Assembly (NCBI GenBank): GCA_001692895.1
Contig: KV748220.1
Span: 868,358-932,357, forward strand
Direction of reading: 5' to 3'
Length of the DNA: 64,000 nt
From: Cenococcum geophilum 1.58
Taxonomy: Eukaryota; Ascomycota; Dothideomycetes; Gloniales; Gloniaceae
The stretch's first letter is position 1, and each line of letters starts with the position of its first letter. Both the position numbers and the translations under genes were made by a program. Positions 35,440 to 46,033 of the stretch are shown piece after piece. Below the pieces are notes generated by a model. It was not told where the DNA came from and did no database searches. It saw nothing but the letters and a program-made list of their open reading frames with translations.

Positions 35440-38290
35440 TTGTATTTATCTATATCCAATTATAGACTAGCTTTGTGTAGGGTTTATAAAATAAGGTTAA
35501 CGTGTTTCTAATATTCGGTTAGGTTATTACTATATATTAAGATGTCGTTAATATAAGCAGTATAGAAGATATCTAGGTAGGGGCGTAAGGTATTATTTAT
35601 ATAATGTTAAAACGAGCTTGGAGCGTTTACGAGGCTAAATAGCGTTACTAAGTATTTAAATAGTCTATACCAAGTACGAAATGTAGTAAGCTATTTATCT
35701 CCTTTTGCTATACGGAGGCGGTTAAATATAGAGATAATATTAAGCTTTATATAGTAGCGAGCCTTACTTAGTTGGTTTAGTGTCTCCTATATTAACGGAA
35801 TTGGATATTGGTTCTTAATAGTGACGGCGTTAAGAGCTTAGTAGTTTATATAGAAGCGCAAACCGCTGCTGGGTTTCTTAATAAAGATTACTAGTACGGC
35901 TATAGGTAATAAGCTTACTCTAATAAATCCTTTACTTAGGTTCTTATCTAAATACTTTTATAGTACTTAGAGTTTGTTTTAGGACATCCTATATAAGGGT
36001 CTAAATCTAGGCTGCTTTCCTTCTTTAAGTATAATCTTATAGTCGTATAATCGGTATTCCGGTAGCTTATCGGCTTCTTTTTATAAGAATACCTCTAGGC
36101 GGTTATAGTACTCTACTAGTACCTTTATAGCAGGGTTGGTGTACCTCTTCGGTACTAAGGCCTTTTTAATATTAGCTATAGTAACAGTAAAGATTGTATG
36201 TTTAGGTTTTTTAGCAAGTTACGCTAACGGAGTAGCTCTAATTATGCGGATATCTAGGGTACTAAGCTTGTTTAGCTCGTCCGTAATTTCTTATTTGGGT
36301 TTAGGTTTAGTATTAGGTACGGAGTTAGTATTAGATTTGGGTTTAGGTTCTTTAAGTATTCTTTTTATTATAGGATACTAGTCCTTCTAGTAGTTTTATG
36401 TACTAAACTTAAGTTTCTATTTAGTTTGGGGCGGTGTAGTACTTAGTAATAACTTATGGAGCTTAGTGGAATTTTCGGATCCTTAGTAGGTGTCGGTGGA
36501 ATTCTTATATCGGTGGAATTTGGTGGAAATCTTACGTTGGTGGAATTTAGTGGATTCTTTAGATTTTGGTTCTAGGTCTAAATAGCAAGTTATAAAGCAC
36601 TTCTGCTTATAACGGGAGGTAGTAAATAGAAGCTTAAGGTTGTTCTAATTAATAGTTACCTTATATAGCTTTATCTAGGGTTGTTTAAGAATTACTAAGT
36701 AACCTAGGGTGGTAACGAAAAGCTTAATCAGTTCTTTATAGTTTAGGTATTAGAGTCTTAGGGTTACCACATAGGTGATACAGCCTAAGATAGTACGTTT
36801 GCTATTAAATCCAAATACATTAATATGCCGGTTAAGGGGGGTTAGGGTAAAACTATTATTTTACGTAAAGATCTTATTAATAAATCCTATACTACTAGCT
36901 CCTATATTAATTAGGATTTAAATATTAGCCTATTAACTATTCTACTAAAGATAGCAGTTAATAGTTATGCTACAGTCCTAAGAGTCGGAGTTTATAACGT
37001 TAAATACGTTTAACGAGATCCTATAGTAAAGCCGTCCTAGAGAGCGACTTAGCTCTAGGACCTTCCTTTTAGAGGTAATTAGGGCGGGGTTTTTATAGGA
37101 CGTTAGTTGGAGCTTCGTTCTTATAAGTAGTGCTTACTAGATATAGAGCTAGAACCAGATAAAGATTGGGAACGGTAACCGGAAGATCGATATAGTAAAC
37201 GGCTGCTAGTACTAGCCGTTTATAAATTATTTCGGGGTATAGGGATAAAGTAGTAGTTTAAGAGGTGGGAGCCGCTTCCATATTTAAAGTAAAGGCCTAG
37301 CTTAATGCGTTATTTTTATTTAAAGGACCCTAATAGGGCGTATCCTAGGGTCCTAGTGTTAATATCTATGGCGTTAGGGTGCTTAGGCTAAGATAATAAC
37401 TTAATAGGCGTTCGCGGGGTTATTATGTTATACTAATAAACGGGCTTTAGTATAAGGCGTAGTATATCGTTATACCATTTGTTAATAACGTTTATATAGG
37501 CGTTAAGAGTTTCTAGGAGGTTTACGCCTATTAGGGAGGTTTTTAGTTTAGGGCTTAGAGATTTAATAAGGCTATTAATTAGTACGGAGTTATTCCAGCC
37601 TATTTCCTTTACGTAGCGGTTAAATTCGGAGAAGTATACTAGAAAACTTTTCTTTTCTTAAGTTATTTGGTTTATCTTTCTTTAAGCGGTAGCTTAGCGG
37701 TTTAGGTTACCGTATATAGCTTTAAGAAGTATAACCAGGCTTTATACTAAGTTTGGTTAGAGAGGTTTAATAAGGTTAGCTATATCTCCTCCTAGTTAAC
37801 TTAGGGCGTAATAGAGTCGGTTAGCTTTGGTTAGGTAGCGGTTAGCATTACTAGTTAGCTTATTCTTAAGCCGGCTTAAAAATAACTAAAGCTCTTATTA
37901 TTTACTGGTAAATACTAGGGGGTCTAGTAGTTTCTTAAATTGTTTTAGTGCGGTAGTTGGCTCTATAGGGTAAGTAACTACTACTAATTCGGGGCTTACA
38001 TTCCGCGTATTTATCTCTAGAGATAGCGTTTGGTCTTAGGGCCTTAATATAGGCATCTTAAGAATACGAACTTCTTCTTAAAGTGCTTTAATCAATTATT
38101 ATTATCGTGCTTCTTATTTAGCTTGCTATTAAGTTAAAGTAGCTTAGTACTATATAAGGGCGTCTATAAAGGACTTCTATATACCTACTAATTATTCTTA
38201 AAGTATAGCTATAATAGCGTCGGCCGTTACGGGGGCTTTAGGGTTGTTTTATATTTTCGGAGGGTAGTATAAGTTTTTAACGCAACGTAG

Positions 38291-38660
38291 TATTACAAAG
38301 TAAGCATAAGCGGTAATAATATATAGCGAAGTAGGTATTATTAAGCTATGTATATAAACTGTATAATAAAGTTAAGACGTTGCGTAAGAAAAGAAGGTAG
38401 GAAAACGGGAAGAAAGGGCATATATTGTTAACTTAGTTGCTTAGTTAATACGTACATAGGCAGAATAGGGTTTAGGTTGTAGTCCTGGCAGAACTTAGCA
38501 GAATTTGGTGGAACTTGGCAGAATATAGCAGAATGCCATAGATTGCCGTTAGATTGCTATTAGATTGCCGTTAAATTACCATTTCGCAGTTGGTCTCTAA
38601 TTACTAAGTCGGTGGAAATAGGTAGATGTGTATAAGGTATTATAGGGGTGTCCTATAACA
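38291..38660 (-). repeat. 5' LTR of the nested family 2 Gypsy element
   Basis: It runs from TATTACAAAGTAAG to GTGTCCTATAACA on the plus strand and is followed at once by the CTAAT duplication. Confidence 0.92.
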
Positions 38661-38759
38661 CTAATATCTTTATAATAAAAAACAGGCGACTCTAAACACT
38701 ACCTATTTTAGAGTTATTTATTTAGTTTAGGGACTAAACTATCTAGGGAAAAGGAGTAC

Positions 38760-38946
38760 TGTTACGGCACTAACCTAACGCATACTGTTTTATACTATCT
38801 TATACTATTTCCTACTATTAGCTAGCCCACTACTAGTACCTTAGCGGCCGGCCCTACTATTTATATATAATACCCCCTTTCTACCTTCTTCCCCTCTTTA
38901 TACCACAACGTAGTTATTTAGTCTACTTTATTGCAGCACTATAATA
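38760..38946 (+). repeat. 3' LTR of the family 3 Gypsy element
   Basis: This LTR is 187 bp; its right end is mutated towards TATAATA but aligns base for base with the 5' copy and is followed by the second GAAAT. Confidence 0.92.
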
Positions 38947-38951
38947 GAAAT

Positions 38952-39490
38952 GCGGCAGCGGGGCTATTAAACTCCTAATTGGTATCTAATACGATATAAC
39001 CGGATTTAGAAAACTCTAACAATAAAGGATTAGAGGTAGAAGAATAAAATAAAATAATCTTAACCGAATAGGGCGAGAATACCTTAAATAAGAACCCTAA
39101 AGAGTTACATAAAGAGGAAAACTGGCTTAATTAGAGGCAGAAAACTAAAGTCTAGATAATAAGCTAGTAGCTATATAACTGCAGCTAGAGCTCGCCAAGA
39201 AATAATAGACATTGTCGCAAATAAGGTAAGAATTGGAGGAATATTAACAACCGTAGAAGAGGATAGAAGAACACTAGCAATATCCTTAACCGTGTTAACC
39301 TATTAAACGTAGAAAAGGATAAGGACTTTATCTATTAAATATAGCTCTAGAAGCTCTCTATATAGATTAGGTAAGTCTAAGTAACTAAGTCAAATAGGTA
39401 ATAGAAAGTAGATAATAAGACATTTAGTTATAAGTTCGTATAGACGATCTAGGTCGTTAGATAGTAGTTTAATAGTAATAAAAAAGTCCA
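38952..39490. other. Unassigned relic right of the family 3 Gypsy element
   Basis: This is the continuation of the sequence at 25400-25884. Plus-strand translation gives charged, Glu/Lys-rich stretches that recall a retroelement gag, but I could not assign it. TACCCCCCC at about 39503 could be a minus-strand polypurine tract. Confidence 0.4.
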
Positions 39491-39509
39491 ATTTAGGTCA
39501 GTACCCCCC

Positions 39510-39790
39510 CTAGCTAATCAACTAGTTGGTAATTAGCTAAATATACCAATATACCTAAATAGGAAATATCTATAGTGTTAAACTAATAAGTAAGGAGATA
39601 ATATAAATAAGCTAAACAGTTTGTAAAGCGCCAATCGATCTTATTAATATAGAAATTCTAGTTAAGCTAAAGCTTCTTTTAAGGTCTAGTAATCTAGTAC
39701 TTTTTAATTAGCTCTTCCTTAAATAGTTAAAGCTTTAGTACGTTCTCTCTACGGCAAATCGCCATAATATTATCAATATAGACGCGGTAG
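39510..39790 (-). pseudogene. Ty1/Copia reverse transcriptase fragment
   Basis: Minus-strand translation gives the Copia reverse transcriptase neighbourhood around the Y-x-D-D-type motif, followed by the F-K-E-E-L region. No LTRs were found beside it, so it is an isolated fragment, broken. Confidence 0.55.
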
Positions 39791-39857
39791 GTTTTACGCG
39801 TCTGCTCTTTAGGAACTGCTTCTTCTTAGATAGTAACTATCCAGGCGCAGACGGTCG

Positions 39858-39904
39858 GGGCGCCAGACCCGAAACGGCCTAGTATACGCGAGGTCTTGGC
39901 GCCC
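39858..39904. other. GC-rich stem-loop in an otherwise AT-rich region
   Basis: Arms GGGCGCCAGACC (39858-39869) and GGTCTTGGCGCCC (39892-39904) pair over 12 bp with one bulged base around a 22-base loop. It lies in a GC-rich island (about 39780-39910) that escaped mutation. It may be the edge of a short late insertion, but no target duplication was found. Confidence 0.6.
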
Positions 39905-40300
39905 TAGATAACTTCACTTTTAATTAAGCTCTTTAACCTTAAATACCTTAACGCTTAATTAATAGGCAAAAATCAAGTAAGCTAGAGCTTTATATTAGCT
40001 ATATACGTTATATACTAACTTATATACTAGATTTTTAATCTAATAGCTTTTCCAAAGCTTCAAAAATGCCTCTTAAGTAAGTAGTTTTGAGGTTATATGT
40101 TTTTTATAAAAAATTTAAAAAAAAAAGTCCTTTAGAACTATATTTTTAAATTTATAAAAATTTCTTTTTTCCTTTTTTAGTTTTATATTATATCGCTTAC
40201 CAGTTTCTTAATTATTTTAACATATTAGCTTTAAATTAATAACTTTAATTTTTTTAGGAAATTTGTTTCTTAGTTTTTTACTATAGTAATTACTTAATCT
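39905..40300. other. AT-rich unassigned DNA left of the DIRS-type element
   Basis: Long T and A runs with no open frame. It is probably one sequence with 45044-45517, split by the DIRS-type element. Confidence 0.5.
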
Positions 40301-40443
40301 ATTATTCACACGCTTGCGGAGAAGAGGATTAATTAATCTAATTGGTGGGTACGGGCTTAAAGGCATTAATTAAGAATGGGTATATTTGCAAGGCCATTTA
40401 TAGGGGATTGCCCTGCCTTAACTAAACGTAATACCCATGGACC
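40301..40443 (-). repeat. Split direct repeat B2
   Basis: The terminal copy of B starts ATTATTCACACGC and is less mutated than B1. A 77-bp spacer (40444-40520) separates it from A2. Confidence 0.85.
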
Positions 40444-40520
40444 CGTGCGCAAGCATATTGCTATAGTATCTATTTATAAAGCCCAAAATATATAACTAAA
40501 GAAAAAGGTACGGGTGGGAG

Positions 40521-40629
40521 GGAAAGCAAGCAAGTAAGGCTTAATTTTATAAATATTAATAATATTAGTGTTGCTAAGATGTAGGGGTGCTGCTATAGTG
40601 CTCGCTTAGCCACATAGACATATCTATTT
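40521..40629 (-). repeat. Split direct repeat A2
   Basis: The internal copy of A lies directly against B1, as the split-repeat layout requires. Confidence 0.87.
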
Positions 40630-40773
40630 ATTATTTACACGCTTATAGAGAAGAGGATTAATTAATTTAATTAGTGGGTATAGGCTTAAAGGCATTAATT
40701 AAGAATGGGTATATTCGCAAGGCTATTTATAGGGGATTACCCTGCCTTAACTAAACGTGATGCCTATAGACCT
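40630..40773 (-). repeat. Split direct repeat B1
   Basis: About 143 bp starting ATTATTTACACGC; it matches B2 at an offset of 329 bp with about a dozen transitions. Confidence 0.87.
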
Positions 40774-40989
40774 AGAAGCGTAGCGCCCGTACCATATAAG
40801 GTAAAGTAGGGGGAAGAAAAAATAAAAAATAAAAAAAGGGGGGGAAAGGAGAGATTTAAGTTAATATATTAGAGTACCAAAATAGGCACTCCTATACGCC
40901 GTTATGCCTAAATACCTTCGCCTATTATATCTAGGGCGAGTAATAATAAGAACGGTATTAGCGTTCCATATTAGAAGTTTATACTTAGC

Positions 40990-41530
40990 CGGAATAGGTC
41001 TTTTAGGGATAATAAATAGTAAAGCTGGAACGCTTATAAGGACCACCGGCCTAGTTGCTATATTTAGCCGTTTATAAAACCGTTATCTTAAGCGTGTTAA
41101 GCAGTACCTTTCTAAAACAAGTGTCTGTTATAGAGCTTAGAGTAAAGGCTAAAAGCGGTAACTCTATACTTTAGCTTATTCCTAACTACGTAGCTTATAA
41201 AGGCCGATCTCTTAAAGCGAAAGAGAGGGGCGTTTCTGGGTTAGGGGTTATTTTTAAATAGGTATTTTATAGCTTAAACTGCGCATTTAGGTTGCCCTAA
41301 AGCGGCAATTATAATTAAGACTCCTTAGTAATTAATGTCCGTTTTACTATGCTTTAGACATAATATTATATAGTCCTCTGCTAGCGTTATGTTATTTCTA
41401 GTATATTTTATAGTAGAGAAGGCGTGGCTATCTTTCTAAGCCTTAGTGTAGGTGATTTTGCCTAAATAAAGGAATCCCACAAAGGCCGTGGTAATAACGG
41501 CGTTGAAGTTAAGATCCTTAACGGATTGGG
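40990..41530 (-). pseudogene. Tyrosine recombinase region of the DIRS-type element
   Basis: The minus-strand translation shows the C-terminal core of a tyrosine recombinase: the H-S-F-R-region, then Q-H-A and L-G-R-W motifs about 20 residues later, with the expected place for the catalytic tyrosine just beyond. This enzyme, rather than a DDE integrase, inserts DIRS-order elements as DNA circles. It is a relic. A 61-residue open stretch at 40861-41046 covers its last part. Confidence 0.78.
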
Positions 41531-44500
41531 TATTTGGGGTAACCACTTAGGTAAGGATGTCTTTAGTAATTGGCAATCTTTTAGCCGTAGTAAAGGGATT
41601 TATAAATATTACACCGTCTAGGATTCTTTTAATAATAGGATTATTAAAGACGGAGGTGTTATAATTAGCGTTAATATAATAGGATTAAATTGCGGAGATA
41701 TAGGCTCTAACTATAGTAGGCTTAATACGGCTTATTCCTAAACTAGCATTACTAAAGATCTATTAGGTAATCTATTCTCTTAGGTAGTAAAGGGGCGCTA
41801 GGTACTTTACCGCTCTATAAAAGTTATAGTAGCCCTCCTAACTCTTAATTGCGGGATAGTATAAATCTCTCGTTCTATTAGAGAGGCCGTGCTATAATAG
41901 TTAGCCGAAGCATTCTAAGGGGGCTTTTACCTTAATTTAGAAATTAGGTAGGGGGTCTTTAAGAGGGACTAGGTCTCCTATTTTAGCGTTAGATTAAATA
42001 TAATAAAGAAGCGTATAGTAATGGTAAATTAGAAGTATCCTAATGCGGGTATAGTAATAATACCCTATCGTAATTAAAACGAGATAGAGTATTAGCTAGC
42101 CCGTTTTCTGTAAAGGAAACCTACTCTGTATAGAGCGTAATATCGTAGGCTGCGGCTAGTTAAAGGATCTTATAGAGCGGGTAATTACCCGGTTCTTTTA
42201 TTACCGTATTTTAGAATTTTAAGAGTGCTACTATGTTATCTGTATAGATATAGACTAAGCTATACTCCTACTATATTGCCTAGAGCTAAAACGAGGTCGT
42301 AATTGCTCGGACCTCCCGCTTATTAATTAGGGCAAGGCGGTATTCTGTATTAGGGTAGCAGCTTAAAGAATTGTCTTAGGGTAGAGATACTAAATAGGGC
42401 GGCCATATTATTCCTTAAGAATCCTTAAGGAAGAAGAAGGCCCTATAACTAAGAATTCTAAATGCGTCTGAGAAGAGATAGAATTATTTTTAATCCGTAT
42501 TGTTAAAGAAGAGGATACCATTTAAAAGGGTAAGAGTATCCCTCTACTATAATAAGTCTTGGCAAAGTTTAGCTGTTAGCCGTTAGTAAGGATAACTACC
42601 TACTTTTATAAAAGTGGAGATAAACTCCTAGATAGAGCGGTTATATAAACGCCTAAGCCTAATTACCTAGGCGCTCTAAGTAAGTCTACTAGCTAGTTTT
42701 TAACTCTAAACCAGCGTTAGGGATCTACCACTTAACGCTTTATTAATCTTCTTAATTATAGTGGCCTATTTCGAAGGAGAAAGACACAGCTTAGACTTTA
42801 GAGTATCTATAATATAACTTAGGACTTTAGCTATAGTGCCTTTAATATTCTTTAATTTGTTTTATAGGATGCCTAATTTATTACTTAATTAGTTATATAT
42901 ACTAAGCAATTAAGGGAGAATAGAAGCGTTAGAGAGTATAAAGATAAAGTTATCTAGATAGTGCTTTAAGGCGGCGTTTGGGATATATTGGATAAGTATC
43001 TAGTAAAATCCCTCCGCAAAAAGATTGAATAAAAAGGGTGCAGTTTAAAGGCCAAATAAGAGGCAACGTTTAAAATACACCATACCCTTCTAGGAGAACC
43101 CTATAAGGCGTTAAGCTTTAATAGAAAGTGGGATATTCTAAAAGGCGTCCTTAATATCCCTCTTAATAATTATATAACTACGGCCTATATATATAATATG
43201 TTGGAGAACCTAATTAACTATTAAATATTATAGTGTGGCGAATGCTATAGGGATTAAGTCGTTAACAGATTGGCTAGATAGTAAGGATAAGTTATAAATA
43301 CGGCGCTATCCCTTATCCGCTTTAGGTACTAAACCTAGCGGCAAGGATATAATAGGAGATATTGCTATTGCAATCCTACCTATATCTAAATCGGCGCTAA
43401 TCTTCTCTAAGATTAGGACCGTATTTGCAGCTGTTAAGGCTTAGTTCTTCTAAAAGAGGAGCTTAATTTCTAAGTCTACCCTAATCTGGTATCCGAACTT
43501 TAAGATACCGATAATATTACGTTAGAGGTTGCTAGGGTATAGGGATAGATAACGCCCCTACGCTTAAATAATTAAGGGGGAGGGAGAGTCCTGTAGAGGA
43601 GAGGAGGGTAGGAAGACTGGAAATAATAGTATAGTATTTAGCTTACCCGTACTATAAGGGTAGAGTATAGTTTTAGCGGAGTGTAGGTATAGCTTAATAA
43701 AATTCTCTTCCTCCTTTTCCTTTTCCTTATTAATACTTTCCTCTAGTAATTGCTACTTGTAATTCCTTACAGCATATAGGCTACCGCACTTGCTATAGAT
43801 ATATAGGAACTTGTAATCCTTACCTAGGTTATACTTCCCTCTATTAAAGCTGTAATAGGTTCTTAAGATATTAGTATTTACTTACGCGCGTTTTAAGATA
43901 GATGCGGATTTATAAGTACTAGGATTATAATAGATATCCAGAAAGTTACTAGAGATCTTTTAGTTAGCTAGCTCTAACTAGTTCTTTTAAATAACTATAG
44001 AGTAGTGCTCTAAGGCTATAGTTATTAAGGGAGCAATTTAGTAGGTAGTAGATAGCTAGATAACTTAATTATAGAAGGTAAGTATTTAGGGAATAAGATT
44101 TACTAAAAGATTCTTATATATAACGATTAAAATTATTATATAGTTAAGGAAGCCCTTTACCCATACTTTAACGGACGGGTAGTCCTTTATTATCCCTTTT
44201 TTTAGTCTTATAAAAAGGACGCTGTTAATAATAAGGATATTATTCTAAGGTTTAGACTAGAGCTAGTATATCCAGAGGCGAGAGAGGTTATTAGGTAAGA
44301 AAGTACCCTAAAATACCTTAAGTATCTCTTTATTTAGGACGCCAGGGAGGAGGGTATTTAGGATATTAGCTATAGATAGGAGCAACTTACCTAGTTTATT
44401 AATTAGGGTTAAGGATAATACTGCCGTAGCTAATCTTACTATTACTATAGCGAGGCTTAATATATGGAGTTTAGTCGCCCGATCTTCCTATTCTTTTTAA

Positions 44501-44934
44501 ACGCGTAGTATTTTAGTACGGTCCTCCTGTTCTTAAAGGAGTCTTATTTTCTAGTTAGTTGCCTAGTCCTTAACCTTCTTTACCTAAGCTCTTCTAATCC
44601 TTAGGTCCTTCTCGTATAGTTACTAAAGCCGTTCTTCGGCTTTTTTAGCGGCTAAAGTCTTGCGTTAAGCCGTGGAGAGAGGCGCCATTATGGAGGATAA
44701 AGACTGTGACGCCGGCGTATCGCCTAAAGGTGTAGGGGAAGGTAAGGGAGACTGGTAGGTAACCTCTAAGGAGTTTAGCTCGTCGAGTGTATTATTATTG
44801 GTTAAGTTTTTAAGGTTTTTACGGATAATTCGCGAAGGTTTAGACGAGCGTATAGGTTGTTAAGTTATTAACAGCAACAATTAATTATTAGAAATTAAGT
44901 AAATAAGGTATTAGCTCTTAAATAAGATTAATAT

Positions 44935-45043
44935 GGAAAGCAAGCAAGCAAGGCTCAATTTTGTAAATGTTAATAATATTAGTGTTGCTAAGATGCAAGG
45001 GTGCTGCTGCAGTGCTCGCTTAGCCATATAGACATGTCCATTA
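44935..45043 (-). repeat. Split direct repeat A1
   Basis: This 109-bp repeat starts GGAAAGCAAGCAAG on the plus strand and contains GTGTTGCTAAGATG. It is the element's 5' end in the minus-strand sense. Confidence 0.87.
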
Positions 45044-45517
45044 TCAAATTTTCTAATATCTTAGGCTTTCTTTCTTACTAGGAAGAATTATTTTATATAC
45101 AGCCTCTTACTTAATAAACTTATAATTTTTTTTAAGAATTATTTTAAATTTTGGGTATTAAATCTACTTACTATTACTATCCTTACTGCTAAAAAGGCAG
45201 TATACTAGAAAAGATAGTTATCTAAAAAGCTATTAAAGGCATATTTTTTTTTAGTAGTTTTAAAAATATACTAATTTTATCTAAAAAGAATAAGATAAAG
45301 ACCTTAAGGAGAAATTAAGGTAAAAAATATTCTATTTTTTTTTTAGTTTTTTTTAATATTTTAAGGCCAGTTTCTAGGGGTATAAAGACGTAGATCCTAG
45401 GTGCTATATCTATTATATCTAAAATATAGTATAATTTTACTATTTTTTTTTTAGAAAATGCCTGCTAATAATAAGATTAATAGTACTAAGGAGGTTAAGA
45501 AACTTCCTTATAGCTAC
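45044..45517. other. AT-rich unassigned DNA between the DIRS-type and Copia elements
   Basis: T-rich and A-rich runs; an ATG followed by a short Lys/Asn-rich open stretch at about 45466-45517 continues after the Copia element at 52689. I do not recognise the product. Confidence 0.45.
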
Positions 45518-45696
45518 TATTGGTCATATAGGGTGACTTACCAATAACGACTACTTGAGTAAGGTTATAGTAATGTTGGTTAATAAAGCTTGTTAATTGG
45601 AATTAGGGGGTAGGTAAGGAACTTAAGGTTCCTTACCACGCTAGTGCTGCGGCAACACGTAACGACACGTGACGACTGCTTGCCTCATTCCTAACA
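45518..45696 (-). repeat. 3' LTR of Copia copy 1
   Basis: This 179-bp LTR contains AGGAACTTAAGGTTCC (a short stem-loop) and repeated ACACGTRACG motifs, as does its partner. Confidence 0.88.
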
Positions 45697-45831
45697 CTAG
45701 CAACTCTTCTTTTATAGTTGCCATCTATATACACTTATAGATTGCTAATATATAAAGATATAAAGCTAAGGAGAAGAAGAAGAAGAAATAAAGGGGAAGG
45801 GGTAGCGTAGGTAGATATACGGGTTCGTGCG

Positions 45832-46033
45832 AAGATATTAGTTCCGCTTACTGCTCTTAGCTAAGCTAATAGCGATTTTCCATTCCGGGGATAGAAAATC
45901 CTAATTAGCTAGCTTAACAAATAGCATCGGCAGAACTCCACACCGCCACCCGAATTAATTAGGCGTGGCGCTCTTGGCAAGAATCTAACTAATTAGACAA
46001 CTTTAACCGGCGGTCAAAGTTCCATAAGATCTT
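45832..46033 (-). repeat. Hairpin-rich 3' module in Copia copy 1
   Basis: This 202-bp block has inverted ends (AAGATATTA at 45832, TAAGATCTT at 46025) and two stem-loops (45874-45900 and 45999-46021). It matches the module in the family 3 Gypsy element in sense orientation and, in part, 54200-54370 in Copia copy 2. Confidence 0.78.

Larger units (their letters stand above)
32550..38660 (-). mobile_element. Ty3/Gypsy LTR retrotransposon fossil (family 2), nested in family 3
   Basis: The two 370-bp LTRs (32550-32919 and 38291-38660) lie inside a perfect CTAAT duplication (32545-32549 and 38661-38665). The minus-strand polypurine tract is at about 32920-32936. Minus-strand relics in order are gag (about 38230-37000), protease (about 36920-36660), reverse transcriptase (about 35920-35180), RNase H (about 34950-34680) and integrase (about 34250-33500). 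LTRs and internal parts match the element at 17247-23229 on the other strand, so the two copies are one family and could have served as RIP partners. Layout is complete, with very many breaks and one later insertion (35247-35439). LTRs differ at roughly 40 of 370 positions, all or nearly all transitions. Confidence 0.93.
25885..38946 (+). mobile_element. Ty3/Gypsy chromovirus fossil (family 3), interrupted by a second Gypsy
   Basis: The 187-bp LTRs (25885-26071 and 38760-38946) begin TGTCACGG or TGTTACGG and the first ends GTGACA. A perfect GAAAT duplication flanks them (25880-25884 and 38947-38951). A purine-rich AAAAGGAGTAC precedes the 3' LTR. Plus-strand relics in order are gag (from about 26290), protease (about 28180-28330), reverse transcriptase (about 29280-29960), RNase H (about 30120-30440), integrase (about 30700-31500) and a chromodomain-like end (about 32130-32270). 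About 16 of 187 LTR positions differ, nearly all transitions, with the 3' copy the more mutated. Without the inner Gypsy it is about 6.9 kb. It is broken by very many mutations. Confidence 0.92.
40301..45043 (-). mobile_element. Tyrosine-recombinase retroelement fossil, DIRS/Ngaro type, with split direct repeats
   Basis: Repeat A occurs at 44935-45043 (A1) and 40521-40629 (A2), repeat B at 40630-40773 (B1) and 40301-40443 (B2). Read on the minus strand this gives A1, genes, B1, A2, B2, the split-direct-repeat layout known from Ngaro and PAT-like elements. Minus-strand relics in order are a gag-like protein with a C/H-rich zinc-binding stretch (about 43880-43760), reverse transcriptase of DIRS type (about 43450-42880), RNase H (about 42480-42080) and a tyrosine recombinase (about 41500-40990). 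There are no LTRs, no integrase and no visible target duplication, as expected. It is broken by many mutations. Confidence 0.85.

Noticed and set aside
36136-36381. 81-residue hydrophobic plus-strand frame resembling a membrane protein
   Set aside because: It is antisense to the nested Gypsy element between protease and reverse transcriptase; the apparent hydrophobicity reflects the antisense of a charged region.
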